This document shows, in pieces, positions 48,327 to 57,277 of a DNA stretch of 64,000 bases. The position numbers and the translations under genes are program-made. Each line of letters starts with the position of its first letter. Positions within the stretch are counted from its first letter, which is position 1. The stretch is from Acidobacteriota bacterium (lineage in GTDB: Bacteria; Acidobacteriota; Blastocatellia; Pyrinomonadales; Pyrinomonadaceae): assembly GCA_019239425.1 (NCBI GenBank), contig JAFAZX010000103.1:1-64000 (forward strand), read 5' to 3'. The notes beneath the pieces were generated by a model that saw nothing but the letters and a program-made list of their open reading frames with translations, had not been told where the DNA came from and did no database searches.

Positions 48327-51248
48327 TCAGTCTCCTATGAAATCAAAGATCGCTTTCCAGCGCTGCGGAGTCGTCCAGCGCGTTCGGCAGTAGGCCATCA
48401 AGTCCCAGACCCCGTCCTCCGGGTCGATGCGCGTGTCGTTTCGGATGACATCGAATGGGACGGCCACGTCCGGCAGTATCTCCCCGTCGTCGTCCCAGTT
48501 TGCCGGGTCGGTGGTCGGCTCGTTAGGGCTGGCGACGGCGTCGCCCCCGCCGGAGCAGCCCGCCCCGACCAGGTGGTGCTGGTTGAGACAGTGCCCGAGC
48601 TCGTGCGCGCCCTTCACGTCCTCCATCGACGTGAAGTATTCCCGTCCGGGAATACCGTTGGCCCGCCCCCAGCCGCCTTCGACCGGCACGATAACCACCC
48701 AGTAAGAGTCCTGGTCGTCCGTGCATTCGACGCCGGTGAAACTGATCATCTCGCACGCGCGCAGAACCCCGAGCCAGAACAGAATCGCATTGCCTTCCAC
48801 GTCGTACCGGAGCGATTCAGACCAGCCGGAGTCGATGGAAATCGTTCCCCAGGGGGTACTAAGATCCGCGCGATCCGCATGAAGCGTACAGTCAACGTCC
48901 TCCAGCCGCTCGATGGACGAGGGCATCGTCGGAAGAAACTTGAACGTCTCCAGCAGAAAGTCCCGGCACTCGTCCTCGGTCGGCGGGTTGCTGGCGACGA
49001 TTCTGAAGTGCGCACTCCCGCCCGAGTCCGCAACGAACGTCGCCGGGATATACCGCATCTTGAGACCCTGCCGCTGCCGGAACGTCACGACCGACTGGAA
49101 GGTTTCGCTTACGAGTTCGTCGAATCCGGGGCCAGTCTGAGGAGAATCCTCGGGACTACCCTGAGGCCCCGAAGGCGCGCCGAAGTCGTCCACGCGCATC
49201 TCCACCTCGATGCTCATCAGTCCGTCGCATAAAGATTCGGGAATGACGAAATTGAGCGTGTCGTTCGTCCGCATGGGGTCGGGGCTCTCGGGCAGGTCTA
49301 TCGAGGAGTCGGGGTCGGGCAGCGGCGGGTCTGGCGGATTCGCCGCCACGTGGTTGATAGGGCTGAACCAGGAACTCCAGGCCCCCCCGGAGTGCACGCG
49401 CATTCTGCCCGTCACATTGTCCACCCTTTCCTTCCCGCCGAAGCCGTCTAAGCCGTGAGTCCCGTAGACGCGCACGACCGTGGGCTTGAGGCGTACGAGC
49501 GGGACGTCGTTTTCGGCGGTCTGGATGGACTGGGTGACCTCTATTCGTTCGATAGCCAACCGGGGGCGCTTTGAGAGGATGACGCGGACAGTGGCATCAA
49601 TCTCGCCGCAGACGTTGCGCGCGGTCAGGCTGTAAGTATTCTCTCCGAAGTCATCGTGGCCCGAGCGACCAAGCTCATAGCTTGACAGACGGACATCGTC
49701 AGTGATGACCCTCTGTCCGGTGCTCGAAAGACGCCGCACGGCGATGGCGTCCACGTTCTCCACGTCCCAGCGGAGCACCAGCTCGTCTTCCGGATCAACT
49801 ACGACCACCGTCCCGGCCGAGCTATCCGTCGCCGCGGTGAAGGAATTGATGACGGGCAGGCCGACCTCCACCACGTTGACGTCGGTCTCCGGCGGGTAGG
49901 GGATGTAATCCGAGCCGGGAGCCGCGACGGGGAAGGTCGGTATATCCAGCGGTTGGCCGAGACATTTACTGGCCGCCATCAGCTCCCGCACGGCTTCGTT
50001 GTAACGGTTGACCTCGCCGTTGTAGATGCCGCGCGCGGCCTCGGCCGCGAGACTGTTATAGAAGCCCACCGGGCCGGGCATGACGCCCACAGGCAGGACG
50101 ACTTCGATTCGGGTGTCGCTCCAATTTGCCGGGGCCACGGGCACAATCGCACACGCGCCGTTGACTTTCATCACCAGGTTTACGCCGGTCGGCTGGGGGG
50201 AGCCGAAATCGTGTCCGTTGACCACGATTGTGTCCCCGGCACACCGCCCCAGCAGTTCGATGCTCTCGATATTGTCGGCCCAGACGGCTCCGGCGACCGA
50301 GCCCCCGGCGACGGCCGTGGGCACGGGCGGCAGGCCTTCGTTCGTCAACTCGATGAGCAAAGCCTCACACCCCTCCCGGATGAGTTCGCTTTCGTCGAAG
50401 GGCGGGGGGTAGAGGTGTCCCGGTATGGGGCCGTCATCCGGACCGCCACCCGGGCCGTCGTCCGGGAACGGCTCCGGAAAGGGATCACCGAACGGATCGC
50501 CGGGGTCGGGAAACGGGGAACCGGGATCGTCGAGACCTCCGCCGGGGGGAAAGTAGGGGTTGCCCAGTAATTCCTCGCGCCCGATGAGGCCGTCCAAACC
50601 TTCCAGCCCGCCGCGCGTCAGGCTTCCGCTCAGCGCCTCCAGATGTCCGTGTCCCAGACTCAGCCCGACCACAACGTCGAGCGCCCGCGGCAGCTCGTTC
50701 ACCGGAGACTGGGGTAGATCGCCGGGCCGGAGAATGTAGACGTCCCAGATTGCCATGTAGATCGTCGCCATGCCGGCATAACGGACGGTCATGCCGGGCG
50801 TCCCACGTCGTCCCGGCGGCACCATCCGAGTGGCGCGCGTCATCCGACGCGGCTGCGAGCGAGGCTGCGGCGGGGGGCCGTCCTGGCTCGAAACGGCGAG
50901 CGCCCCTCGGGTCGGACGCGGGATTCCGACCCGATCCAGCAGCACCTGGGTGCTGCCGCGGAATTTCGGATACCGCTCCACCAATCTCTGGAGCGCGCGG
51001 TGGAACGCAACGGCCGCCTTCGAGTCACCGCGCAGAGTTTCGCGGGCCTGCCGATAGAGGTAATCGAGCAGCCGCAAATTGACCGTGAGCCGGGTGAGCA
51101 GCGCGTCCGCCTCTTTCACGGAGCGGCCGCGGGCGTAGTAGACCTGCCGCAGTCCTTTTCGCAGTGAAGCCAGGGCGTGCGAGTCGTAGACGGACGAGGC
51201 CGGCTCCGGTTGCCGGCCTTCCCGAATCTCCTTCCCTCTTTTCTTCAT
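48327..51248 (-). CDS. Large metzincin-like metalloprotease without signal peptide
   Basis: A protein of 973 residues. The N-terminal 110 residues form a helical domain (LTRLTVNLRLLDYLYRQARE). A Pro/Gly/Asp-rich linker at about 225-285 follows, then an IPT-like domain (CAGDTIVVNGHDFGSPQ) and an Ig-like segment (DELVLRWDVENVDAIAVRRL). From about 555 there is the IERIEVTQSIQ/KPTVVRVYGT region often found before bacterial zinc proteases. The zinc site is HELGHCLNQHH (His882, Glu883, His886, third ligand His892; Asn889 stands where metzincins usually have Gly). DLMAYC with Met951 is a Met-turn. No signal peptide is visible. ATG 51248 follows GGAGTAAAGAACG. Confidence 0.87.
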   Translation of the reverse strand: MKKRGKEIREGRQPEPASSVYDSHALASLRKGLRQVYYARGRSVKEADALLTRLTVNLRLLDYLYRQARETLRGDSKAAVAFHRALQRLVERYPKFRGSTQVLLDRVGIPRPTRGALAVSSQDGPPPQPRSQPRRMTRATRMVPPGRRGTPGMTVRYAGMATIYMAIWDVYILRPGDLPQSPVNELPRALDVVVGLSLGHGHLEALSGSLTRGGLEGLDGLIGREELLGNPYFPPGGGLDDPGSPFPDPGDPFGDPFPEPFPDDGPGGGPDDGPIPGHLYPPPFDESELIREGCEALLIELTNEGLPPVPTAVAGGSVAGAVWADNIESIELLGRCAGDTIVVNGHDFGSPQPTGVNLVMKVNGACAIVPVAPANWSDTRIEVVLPVGVMPGPVGFYNSLAAEAARGIYNGEVNRYNEAVRELMAASKCLGQPLDIPTFPVAAPGSDYIPYPPETDVNVVEVGLPVINSFTAATDSSAGTVVVVDPEDELVLRWDVENVDAIAVRRLSSTGQRVITDDVRLSSYELGRSGHDDFGENTYSLTARNVCGEIDATVRVILSKRPRLAIERIEVTQSIQTAENDVPLVRLKPTVVRVYGTHGLDGFGGKERVDNVTGRMRVHSGGAWSSWFSPINHVAANPPDPPLPDPDSSIDLPESPDPMRTNDTLNFVIPESLCDGLMSIEVEMRVDDFGAPSGPQGSPEDSPQTGPGFDELVSETFQSVVTFRQRQGLKMRYIPATFVADSGGSAHFRIVASNPPTEDECRDFLLETFKFLPTMPSSIERLEDVDCTLHADRADLSTPWGTISIDSGWSESLRYDVEGNAILFWLGVLRACEMISFTGVECTDDQDSYWVVIVPVEGGWGRANGIPGREYFTSMEDVKGAHELGHCLNQHHLVGAGCSGGGDAVASPNEPTTDPANWDDDGEILPDVAVPFDVIRNDTRIDPEDGVWDLMAYCRTRWTTPQRWKAIFDFIGD

Positions 51249-51545
51249 CGTTCTTTACTCCGTTTCGCGTTCAAGCGCTGCACGCCCCCACGCGCACGAC
51301 CGGCCGCCAGCGGGCGTCCGCGCCGAGACGCCTCGGGCTATAAAAGGAGGCAGAGCAGGACGAGGGTAAGAGTGGTGGCGAGGTTACTGCCGCTCCCAGC
51401 AGTAGACATCGGTCTTCCCCTTCGGGGCTTACTGTGGAGCGGACTCTGATGAAAACGGGACGTGAGGTCGGCAGGCGCCCCGCCGACTTAGGTAATGCAC
51501 CCTTGGAGGTCAGCAAAGATATTTCGTAGGGCTTACTGGTGTCAA
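51249..51545 (-). promoter_or_regulatory. Promoter and long leader of the metzincin unit
   Basis: On the minus strand TTGACA (51540-51545 on plus) and TATCTT (51516-51521) form a promoter with an 18-base spacer, about 270 bases before the start codon. The leader contains a CCCCTTCGGGG hairpin with a UUCG loop (51417-51427) and a CAGTAAGCCC sequence that occurs twice (51424-51434 and 51530-51539). No convincing gene is present in 51249-51596. Confidence 0.5.
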
Positions 51546-51599
51546 CAAAAAAGGAGAGCGTGGCGTCGCCCCCCCTCACAGATATTGGTTAAAGGAATA

Positions 51600-51650
51600 A
51601 CGCGGAGGCACGGCTTGTCGAGTAGTCCCCTTCAAGCTGTGCCTCCGCGT
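51600..51650. repeat. ACAGAGGC-type palindrome, partly degraded
   Basis: Inner arms 51600-51616 and 51634-51650 pair with one mismatch. The right side continues as a full family arm (to about 51662, TCTCTGTGGTTAA), but the left outer half is no longer complementary. An eroded copy. Confidence 0.8.
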
Positions 51651-51674
51651 CTCTGTGGTTAATAGCTTTCTTTA

Positions 51675-52703
51675 CTAACGCGACAGGAAGTCCGCGACGG
51701 CGGGGTTCACCTTCTGCGACTCGCAGCCGGGGGCGAGGTGGCCGCAGTCGCCTTCGAGGGTGAGGAGCTGCGCCTTGAGCAGGCGCGCGAACTCGGCGGC
51801 GGGGCCGGGCGTGACGACGTGATCTTGTCTGGCGACGACGACGAGCACGCGCGCCCTGACCGCGGCGGCCGCGCGTTCGAGCGAGCCGCCGAAGGGGGCC
51901 GCCACGTCGAGCGCCATCATCGCCTGATCCTGCCTGATCTTGTCGTTGGCGTCGAAGCCTTTGGCCGTCTTCGCCTGCCCGAGTTCCTTGAAGAGTTTTT
52001 CGCGCGTCATGCGGCGGTTGAACTCTTCGGGCGTCGTCAGGAGCAGCGCGCCGAACTCGTACTCGGCGGCGCGCGCGGGTTCTTCCGTGTACTCGCCGCC
52101 GCGCCAGCCGGGGTCGTTCATGATGGCGTCGATCTGCGCCTGCCACAGCAGCAGGTCGTAGGGCGCGAGGCGCGGCGAGCCGACGATAGGAATCGCGCGC
52201 TCCATGAAGTCCGGGTAGGCGACCATCCACTGGAACGTCTGCATCCCCCCCATCGAGATGCCCATCACGGCCCGGACATGGCTTATCCCGAGCACCTTCG
52301 TCAGAAGATGGTGCTGCGTCTCGACCATGTCGCGGACGGTGAAGCGCGGGAACTTCATGCGCGGCTGCGCCGTGCTGTTCGAAGGCGAGGAGGAGACGCC
52401 GTTGCCGAGCGCGTCGACGGCGACGACGTAGAACTTCGAGGTGTCGACCAGCCGCCCCGGCCCGAAGTTCGAGGCCAACTGCTCGGTCGTCCCAGAGGCC
52501 CACGTCGGGAAGAGGACGACGTTGGACTTGTCACCATTCAAAGTGCCGAACGTGCGGTAGCCGATGCGGCAGCCCTTGATGACCTCGCCGCTTTCGAGCT
52601 TGAAGTCGCCGAGGTCTGCGAACTTCTGCTCCTGCGCGGAGGCACCGACCGCCGCGAACGTGAAGAGTGAAAGAAGGAGAACGGTACGAGATACGTTTTT
52701 CAT
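51675..52703 (-). CDS. Exported alpha/beta hydrolase, homoserine O-acetyltransferase-like
   Basis: From ATG 52703 the protein has 342 residues. A signal peptide of about 24 residues ends in GASAQ. VVLFPTWASGTTEQLASNFG is the oxyanion region. The nucleophile Ser is in MGISMGGMQTFQW, the acid in ARQDHVVTP and the His in GDCGHLAPGCE. The layout is that of MetX-type acyltransferases, but those are cytoplasmic, so this is more likely a secreted esterase or acyltransferase of the same fold. It was probably recruited to another substrate. The longer frame to 52778 only translates a palindrome arm (CASVSLWF). It stands alone between two palindromes. Confidence 0.9.
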   Translation of the reverse strand: MKNVSRTVLLLSLFTFAAVGASAQEQKFADLGDFKLESGEVIKGCRIGYRTFGTLNGDKSNVVLFPTWASGTTEQLASNFGPGRLVDTSKFYVVAVDALGNGVSSSPSNSTAQPRMKFPRFTVRDMVETQHHLLTKVLGISHVRAVMGISMGGMQTFQWMVAYPDFMERAIPIVGSPRLAPYDLLLWQAQIDAIMNDPGWRGGEYTEEPARAAEYEFGALLLTTPEEFNRRMTREKLFKELGQAKTAKGFDANDKIRQDQAMMALDVAAPFGGSLERAAAAVRARVLVVVARQDHVVTPGPAAEFARLLKAQLLTLEGDCGHLAPGCESQKVNPAVADFLSR

Positions 52704-52732
52704 GAAAGTCTTCAATTGAGCATTAGTAATGA

Positions 52733-52802
52733 ACCACAGAGACACAGAGGCACAGCTCGTCGAGCAATTCCGCATCAAGCTGTGCCTCTGTGTCTCTGTG
52801 GT
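52733..52802. repeat. ACAGAGGC-type palindrome, 25-bp perfect arms
   Basis: Arms 52733-52757 and 52778-52802 are perfectly complementary around a 20-base loop that itself contains CTCGTCGAG. It lies between the aldo/keto reductase stop and the start of the alpha/beta hydrolase gene. Confidence 0.95.
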
Positions 52803-52828
52803 GAAATTTGTCTACACGAAAGCCTACC

Positions 52829-53767
52829 TTAAGCCGAAGGGGCGGCGCGGTAGCCGAGTTCGTTGAGCGCGAGCCGCGTGCCGCCGAGCAGTTCGTCAAC
52901 CTGCTCCGTGCTCTCGACGCCGACGACGAAGGCGTCCACGACGCCCGACTCGATCTGGAAGCGGAAGCACTCGGCCGGCTTGAGCGCGCCGCCGCGGACG
53001 ATGTCGCCCTGGCCCACCACCTTCATGCCGATCATCCCCTGCCCCTTCGCGCGCATCCGGCGGAAAAGCTCGCGCGCCTTGTCGACGCCCGCGTCCATGT
53101 GCGCCGCGCGCGGGTTCCAGCGCACCTGATTAATCTCGACCCAGTCGCTCGCGGCCGCGGCTTCGAGCGCCTCGAAGCTGTGGCAGGTGACGCCGACGGC
53201 GCGCACCTTACCTTTGCGCTTCGCCTCGGAGAAGACGTCCATCACGCCGCGCAGGTTCTGCGTCCACTCGCCGTCCGTGACGCAGTGGATGATGAGCGAG
53301 TCGAGGTAGTCCGTCTCCAGTTCCTTCAAGAACCTGTCCACGTCCGCCGCGGCCTCCTGCGGGTCGCGGCTGTCGGTCTTGGTCTGGATGAAGTAGCGCG
53401 AGCGTTCGACGCCGCGCATCGCCTCGCGGAAGAAGGGGTGCGAGCCGTAGGAGTCGGCGAGGTCGAAGAAGTTGACGCCGCGGTCGAAGGCGTGGCGCAT
53501 GAGCTTGGTGAAGGCGGGCTGGCCCAGCTGCGTCTGGTTCGAGCGGCGCGCGTATCCGATGCTGCCCGTCCCGATGCCGACGAGCGAGACCTTCAGACCG
53601 CTCCGGCCCAACTGGACTTTGTCGGTCGGACTCTTGACGCTCGGGTCGACGGGGCCGAGCGTCGCGGCCGCGCCCTCGCCGCCGCGCAAGGCCGCCCCGC
53701 CCACGAGCGCCGCGCCCGCGCCCGCCGCGACCGTGCCGATGAACTTCCTGCGGGTGAGTTTGGTCAT
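52829..53767 (-). CDS. Tat-exported aldo/keto reductase
   Basis: A protein of 312 residues. TRRKFIGTVAAGAGAALVGG is a twin-arginine signal, so the folded enzyme is exported with cofactor. The aldo/keto reductase tetrad is visible: Asp and Tyr in FFDLADSYGSH, Lys in FIQTKTDS, His in SLIIHCVTD. It is unusual for this family to leave the cytoplasm, although Tat-exported members are known. GGAGGAGACTTCG precedes ATG 53767, which overlaps the stop of the upstream gene (ATGA), so it is co-translated with the exported unknown at 53764. Substrate unknown; a sugar aldehyde is possible. Confidence 0.92.
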   Translation of the reverse strand: MTKLTRRKFIGTVAAGAGAALVGGAALRGGEGAAATLGPVDPSVKSPTDKVQLGRSGLKVSLVGIGTGSIGYARRSNQTQLGQPAFTKLMRHAFDRGVNFFDLADSYGSHPFFREAMRGVERSRYFIQTKTDSRDPQEAAADVDRFLKELETDYLDSLIIHCVTDGEWTQNLRGVMDVFSEAKRKGKVRAVGVTCHSFEALEAAAASDWVEINQVRWNPRAAHMDAGVDKARELFRRMRAKGQGMIGMKVVGQGDIVRGGALKPAECFRFQIESGVVDAFVVGVESTEQVDELLGGTRLALNELGYRAAPSA

Positions 53768-54741
53768 CGAAGTCTCCTCCCTTCCCTCTCAACACTCGCC
53801 CCCGCGCGCTCCGCCAGCTGGGCCGCATCGCGTATCCAACGATTGTCACAGTTTGCCCGAAGGCGTATGAGTTCCCGCGTGACCGGGCGCGAGCGCACTT
53901 CGTCTGCCAGACGCGCCTCCTTCAACTCCTCGGCCCCGGGCCAGAGCAACGGCCTTTTAACGTCCATGTGTTCCCCGCCAACCCACATGAGTGCCGACAG
54001 CGCTTCGGCCGGGTCTGAGGAGGCGAGCGTCCTCTCCCACTCCGAGGCGGTGCGCGCCGGCAGGCCAGGCCCGATGGTGTGGCCGGGGACGGAGAACGTG
54101 TTCGCTACCGGCGTGCCGCTGCCGTCCTCAAGGCGCACCAGCACGACCGCGTCGCCGAGCAGCGCGTAGAACTGCCGCGCCACGTCGGGGCCGCCGTACA
54201 CCCGCCGGCTTCCGACTTCGAGCACGTCCACGTCCGACTCCTGCACGCCCACTTCGAACTCCGGCATGCGCGAGCGCTTCACCCCGGTCACGTCGATGCG
54301 GTAGCCGCACGTGAAGTCCGAAGCGCTGAGCACCCGCCCCTGCCCGTCGAACACGTGAACGCGGAGTCTTGATTCGCCCGGGATGCTTAACAGCGGCAAC
54401 TCTTCGACGAGGACGTAACGATACTGCCCCCGCGCGTTCGAGAGTTGAGTGATAAGCTTCGTGTCGTATGAGTTCCCGACAGGATTCGGCTTCTCCGTCA
54501 GGGCGTCGATGGCCTGCCGTAGCCTGACATACGACTCCCGATCCAGCGCGTCGAGGTCTCGATCCTCGAACGAGAGGAGCACGCACCACGCCGGGGCTTC
54601 GGCACACGGCCGCGACCGCGGGGCGTCTTCGACACTCGCGGGCAAAGGCTCGACCGTCCGGACGGGCACGAGGGAAGTTAACGCAACGCCGACGACGAAC
54701 GTCAAGACTGCCGATAGTAAACGGGTTGTCAGGCCACGCAT
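53764..54741 (-). CDS. Exported hypothetical protein
   Basis: A protein of 325 residues that I do not recognise. An N-terminal signal or anchor (LLSAVLTFVVGVALTSLV) comes first, then a mixed alpha/beta region (LVEELPLLSIPGESRLRVHVF) and a helical C-terminus (LIRLRANCDNRWIRDAAQLAE). Cys pairs near residues 46 and 52 may form a disulfide. The final four bases overlap the start of the aldo/keto reductase gene, suggesting a joint role in the envelope. Confidence 0.75.
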   Translation of the reverse strand: MRGLTTRLLSAVLTFVVGVALTSLVPVRTVEPLPASVEDAPRSRPCAEAPAWCVLLSFEDRDLDALDRESYVRLRQAIDALTEKPNPVGNSYDTKLITQLSNARGQYRYVLVEELPLLSIPGESRLRVHVFDGQGRVLSASDFTCGYRIDVTGVKRSRMPEFEVGVQESDVDVLEVGSRRVYGGPDVARQFYALLGDAVVLVRLEDGSGTPVANTFSVPGHTIGPGLPARTASEWERTLASSDPAEALSALMWVGGEHMDVKRPLLWPGAEELKEARLADEVRSRPVTRELIRLRANCDNRWIRDAAQLAERAGASVEREGRRLR

Positions 54742-54791
54742 ACACGTCTCCTGTTGTCAGGTTGGTGGCGCCGGATGAAGCGCACCGGCCA

Positions 54792-57200
54792 CTACTGCCC
54801 GCCCGCGTCGATGGCTATTGTAGCAGGGGGCAGGCCCTGCGCCGTCGCGCGGAGGGTGATGCGGCCGGGCTGCTTGTTCGATTTGACGATGACGAGCGCG
54901 CGGCCCTGCCAGGCTTTGCGCTGCGGCTGCTGGTAGCTCTCGGTGCTGACGGGGTTGGCGTTGCCGACGCCGACGATGGTGCCCTGCCCCTCGACGGCGA
55001 AGCGGACGAGATTCTCTGCTTTAGGATGTCTGACGCCGCGCGCGTCCACGACCTCCACCGTGACGTAGCTCAAGTCCTGCCCGTCGGATTTTATCCTCGC
55101 GCGGTCGGCCGTGAGTTTGATGCGTGCGGGCGGGCCGGCTGTTTGCAGTTCGGCGGTCGCGGCCGCCGTCCGCGGCGTCTGTCCGTAGCCGACTGCCTTC
55201 AAAGTCCCCGGCTGGTAAGGCACCTGCCACGTCGCCGTGAACTGCGTCGAGCGATTCGTCGGCTTCCGCCCCAGCGACTTCCCGTTCAGGAACAGCTCGA
55301 CCTCCGCGCACGAGGAATAAACGTCAACGTCGAGCGGCCTGCCTTCGTAGCCCTTCCAGTTCCAGTCGGCCAGAACGTCGTGCCAGTGCCACTTCGACCA
55401 CGTCTGCCGCCTCGGGTTCGGCTCGAACGAAGGTTTCGGCACGCGGACGAAGAGCGAGAGCTGGTTCTCCTTCCACAAGGCGTCGCGGTAGAAACTCTGC
55501 GGCCGCTTCCAGCCGCACACGTCTATGTCGCCGCAGTAGGCGAGGTTCCAGGGGTAGAAGTTCCCCTCCTGCCAGTAGCCGCGCCAGCCGATGCTCGCCT
55601 CGCCGATGTAGTCGAACGCCGTCCAGACGAAGTCGCCGATCACGTAAGGGTGGTCGACGACTCCCATCCAGTATTCGAACGCTTCGAGCGGGAACGACTC
55701 GGTGGCGACCATGACGCGGCCGGGCACGCGCGCGTGGTCGGCCTCGTACTTGCCGACCATGTAGTTGTAGCCGGCCACGCCGAGCGTCGCGAAGTAAGGG
55801 TCTTTGTCCTCGCCCATGTCGTTGACGGCCGACGTGACGGGGCGCGTCGGGTCGAGCTTGCGCACGTAGTCGGCCAGCATCTTCGACACGGCGACCGTCT
55901 CGGGCTTTGCGCGGCTCGGGATTTCGTTCCCAGTGCTCCAGAGGATGACGGACGGGTGGTTGCGGTCGCGCCAAACCATGCTCTCCACGTCGCGCTGCCA
56001 CCACTCGTCGAAGAAGAGGTGGTAGTCGTGCGGGTTCTTGCCCTCGCGCCAGTGGTCGAAAGCCTCGTCGATGACGAGCATGCCGAGCCGGTCGCAAGCT
56101 TCGAGGAAGGCCGGCGAAGGCGGGTTGTGCGCCATGCGGAGTGCGTTGAAGCCGGCGGCCTTCAACAACTCGACGCGCCGCTCCTCCGCGCGGTCGTACG
56201 CGCGCGCGCCGAGGGGGCCGTTGTCGTGGTGCAGGCAGCCGCCCTTGAGCTTGAGCGGCCGGCCGTTCAGGAGAAAACCCCGCCGGGCGTCGAAGGAGAT
56301 GGTGCGGACGCCGAACTTCGTCTCGACGCGGTCGGTCAACTGCCCTTCGCGGTAGACCTCCGTGACGGAGGTGTAGAGCGCGGGGCCGTCGGGCGACCAG
56401 AGCGCGGGGTCTTTAATCGCGGCGTCCTGCTCGAACTCGCGGTAGCCTTTCGCCTCGACGCCGCCCCCGTCCTCGGCCCGCGCCGCCTCCGCGCCCGAAG
56501 CGTCGAGCAGGCGCGTCACGAGCCGGACGCGCGCCGCGGAGTCCGTTTCATTCTGCACGGTCGTCCTCATGATGACCTTGGCGCGGGACGCGTCCACCTC
56601 GGGCGTCGTGACGTAAGTCCCCCACTGCGCGACGTGCACGGGCTCTAAAGTCTTCAGCCAGACGTGTCGGTAGATGCCGGAGCCGGAATACCAGCGGCTG
56701 TTCTCGCCCTCGTTCTTCACTTTGACGGCGATGGTGTTCGCGCCGCCGAAGTTGAGCTTGTCGGTCAGGTCGAACCAGAAGCTCGTGTAGCCGTAAGGGT
56801 GCTCGCCCAGACGCTTGCCGTTCAGCCAGACCTCCGCGTTCATGTAGACGCCGTCGAACTGTATGACAACGTGCTTCCCCTTCTGCGACGCGGGCACGTC
56901 GAACCTCTTGCGATACCAGCCGGTGCCGCCGACGGTGAAGCCGCTCTGCACCTGGCCGACGGCCTCCGGGTCGAACGGCGTCCCCTTCCCCGGCAGGTCT
57001 TCGACGCCCCAGTCGTGCGGCAGGTCGACGCGCCGCCACTTCGAGTCGTTAAAGTCCGACGCCTCGGCCCCCTGCGCGCCGCCGCGGTGGAAGCGCCAAC
57101 CTTCGTCGAACAGCAGGACGCCGCTCTGCGACTGCGCGGGAGCCGACGGGGACAAAACGACGAGCAGCGCGAACGCCGCCGTCAACAGTCTGTAGGACAT
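54792..57200 (-). CDS. Glycoside hydrolase family 2 (beta-galactosidase-like)
   Basis: From ATG 57200 (GAGGA nine bases upstream) the protein has 802 residues. A signal peptide of about 22 residues ends in SAPAQ. The order is sandwich (RRVDLPHDWGVEDLPGKGTPF), Ig-like domain and barrel with acid/base Glu426 in ILWSTGNEIPS and nucleophile Glu501 in MVATESFPLEAF (75 apart). Two beta-domains follow (DUF4982-like with CAEVELFLNGKSLG, and an invasin-like end with VTVEVVDARGVRHPKAEN). It is an exported exo-beta-galactosidase-type enzyme. It is divergent from the GH42-like gene with a 77-base shared promoter region, so both may be co-regulated. Confidence 0.94.
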   Translation of the reverse strand: MSYRLLTAAFALLVVLSPSAPAQSQSGVLLFDEGWRFHRGGAQGAEASDFNDSKWRRVDLPHDWGVEDLPGKGTPFDPEAVGQVQSGFTVGGTGWYRKRFDVPASQKGKHVVIQFDGVYMNAEVWLNGKRLGEHPYGYTSFWFDLTDKLNFGGANTIAVKVKNEGENSRWYSGSGIYRHVWLKTLEPVHVAQWGTYVTTPEVDASRAKVIMRTTVQNETDSAARVRLVTRLLDASGAEAARAEDGGGVEAKGYREFEQDAAIKDPALWSPDGPALYTSVTEVYREGQLTDRVETKFGVRTISFDARRGFLLNGRPLKLKGGCLHHDNGPLGARAYDRAEERRVELLKAAGFNALRMAHNPPSPAFLEACDRLGMLVIDEAFDHWREGKNPHDYHLFFDEWWQRDVESMVWRDRNHPSVILWSTGNEIPSRAKPETVAVSKMLADYVRKLDPTRPVTSAVNDMGEDKDPYFATLGVAGYNYMVGKYEADHARVPGRVMVATESFPLEAFEYWMGVVDHPYVIGDFVWTAFDYIGEASIGWRGYWQEGNFYPWNLAYCGDIDVCGWKRPQSFYRDALWKENQLSLFVRVPKPSFEPNPRRQTWSKWHWHDVLADWNWKGYEGRPLDVDVYSSCAEVELFLNGKSLGRKPTNRSTQFTATWQVPYQPGTLKAVGYGQTPRTAAATAELQTAGPPARIKLTADRARIKSDGQDLSYVTVEVVDARGVRHPKAENLVRFAVEGQGTIVGVGNANPVSTESYQQPQRKAWQGRALVIVKSNKQPGRITLRATAQGLPPATIAIDAGGQ

Positions 57201-57277
57201 GAAAGGGTTCCTCTGACGTTGCGGTGTTATATATTGCTTGCGGCCGGGCACACATCTTAAACGAAGGACGACTCAAC

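Noticed and set aside
51271..51579. Open frame of 102 codons in the metzincin leader
   Set aside because: It begins upstream of the likely promoter, has no ribosome site, no family resemblance and unlikely composition.
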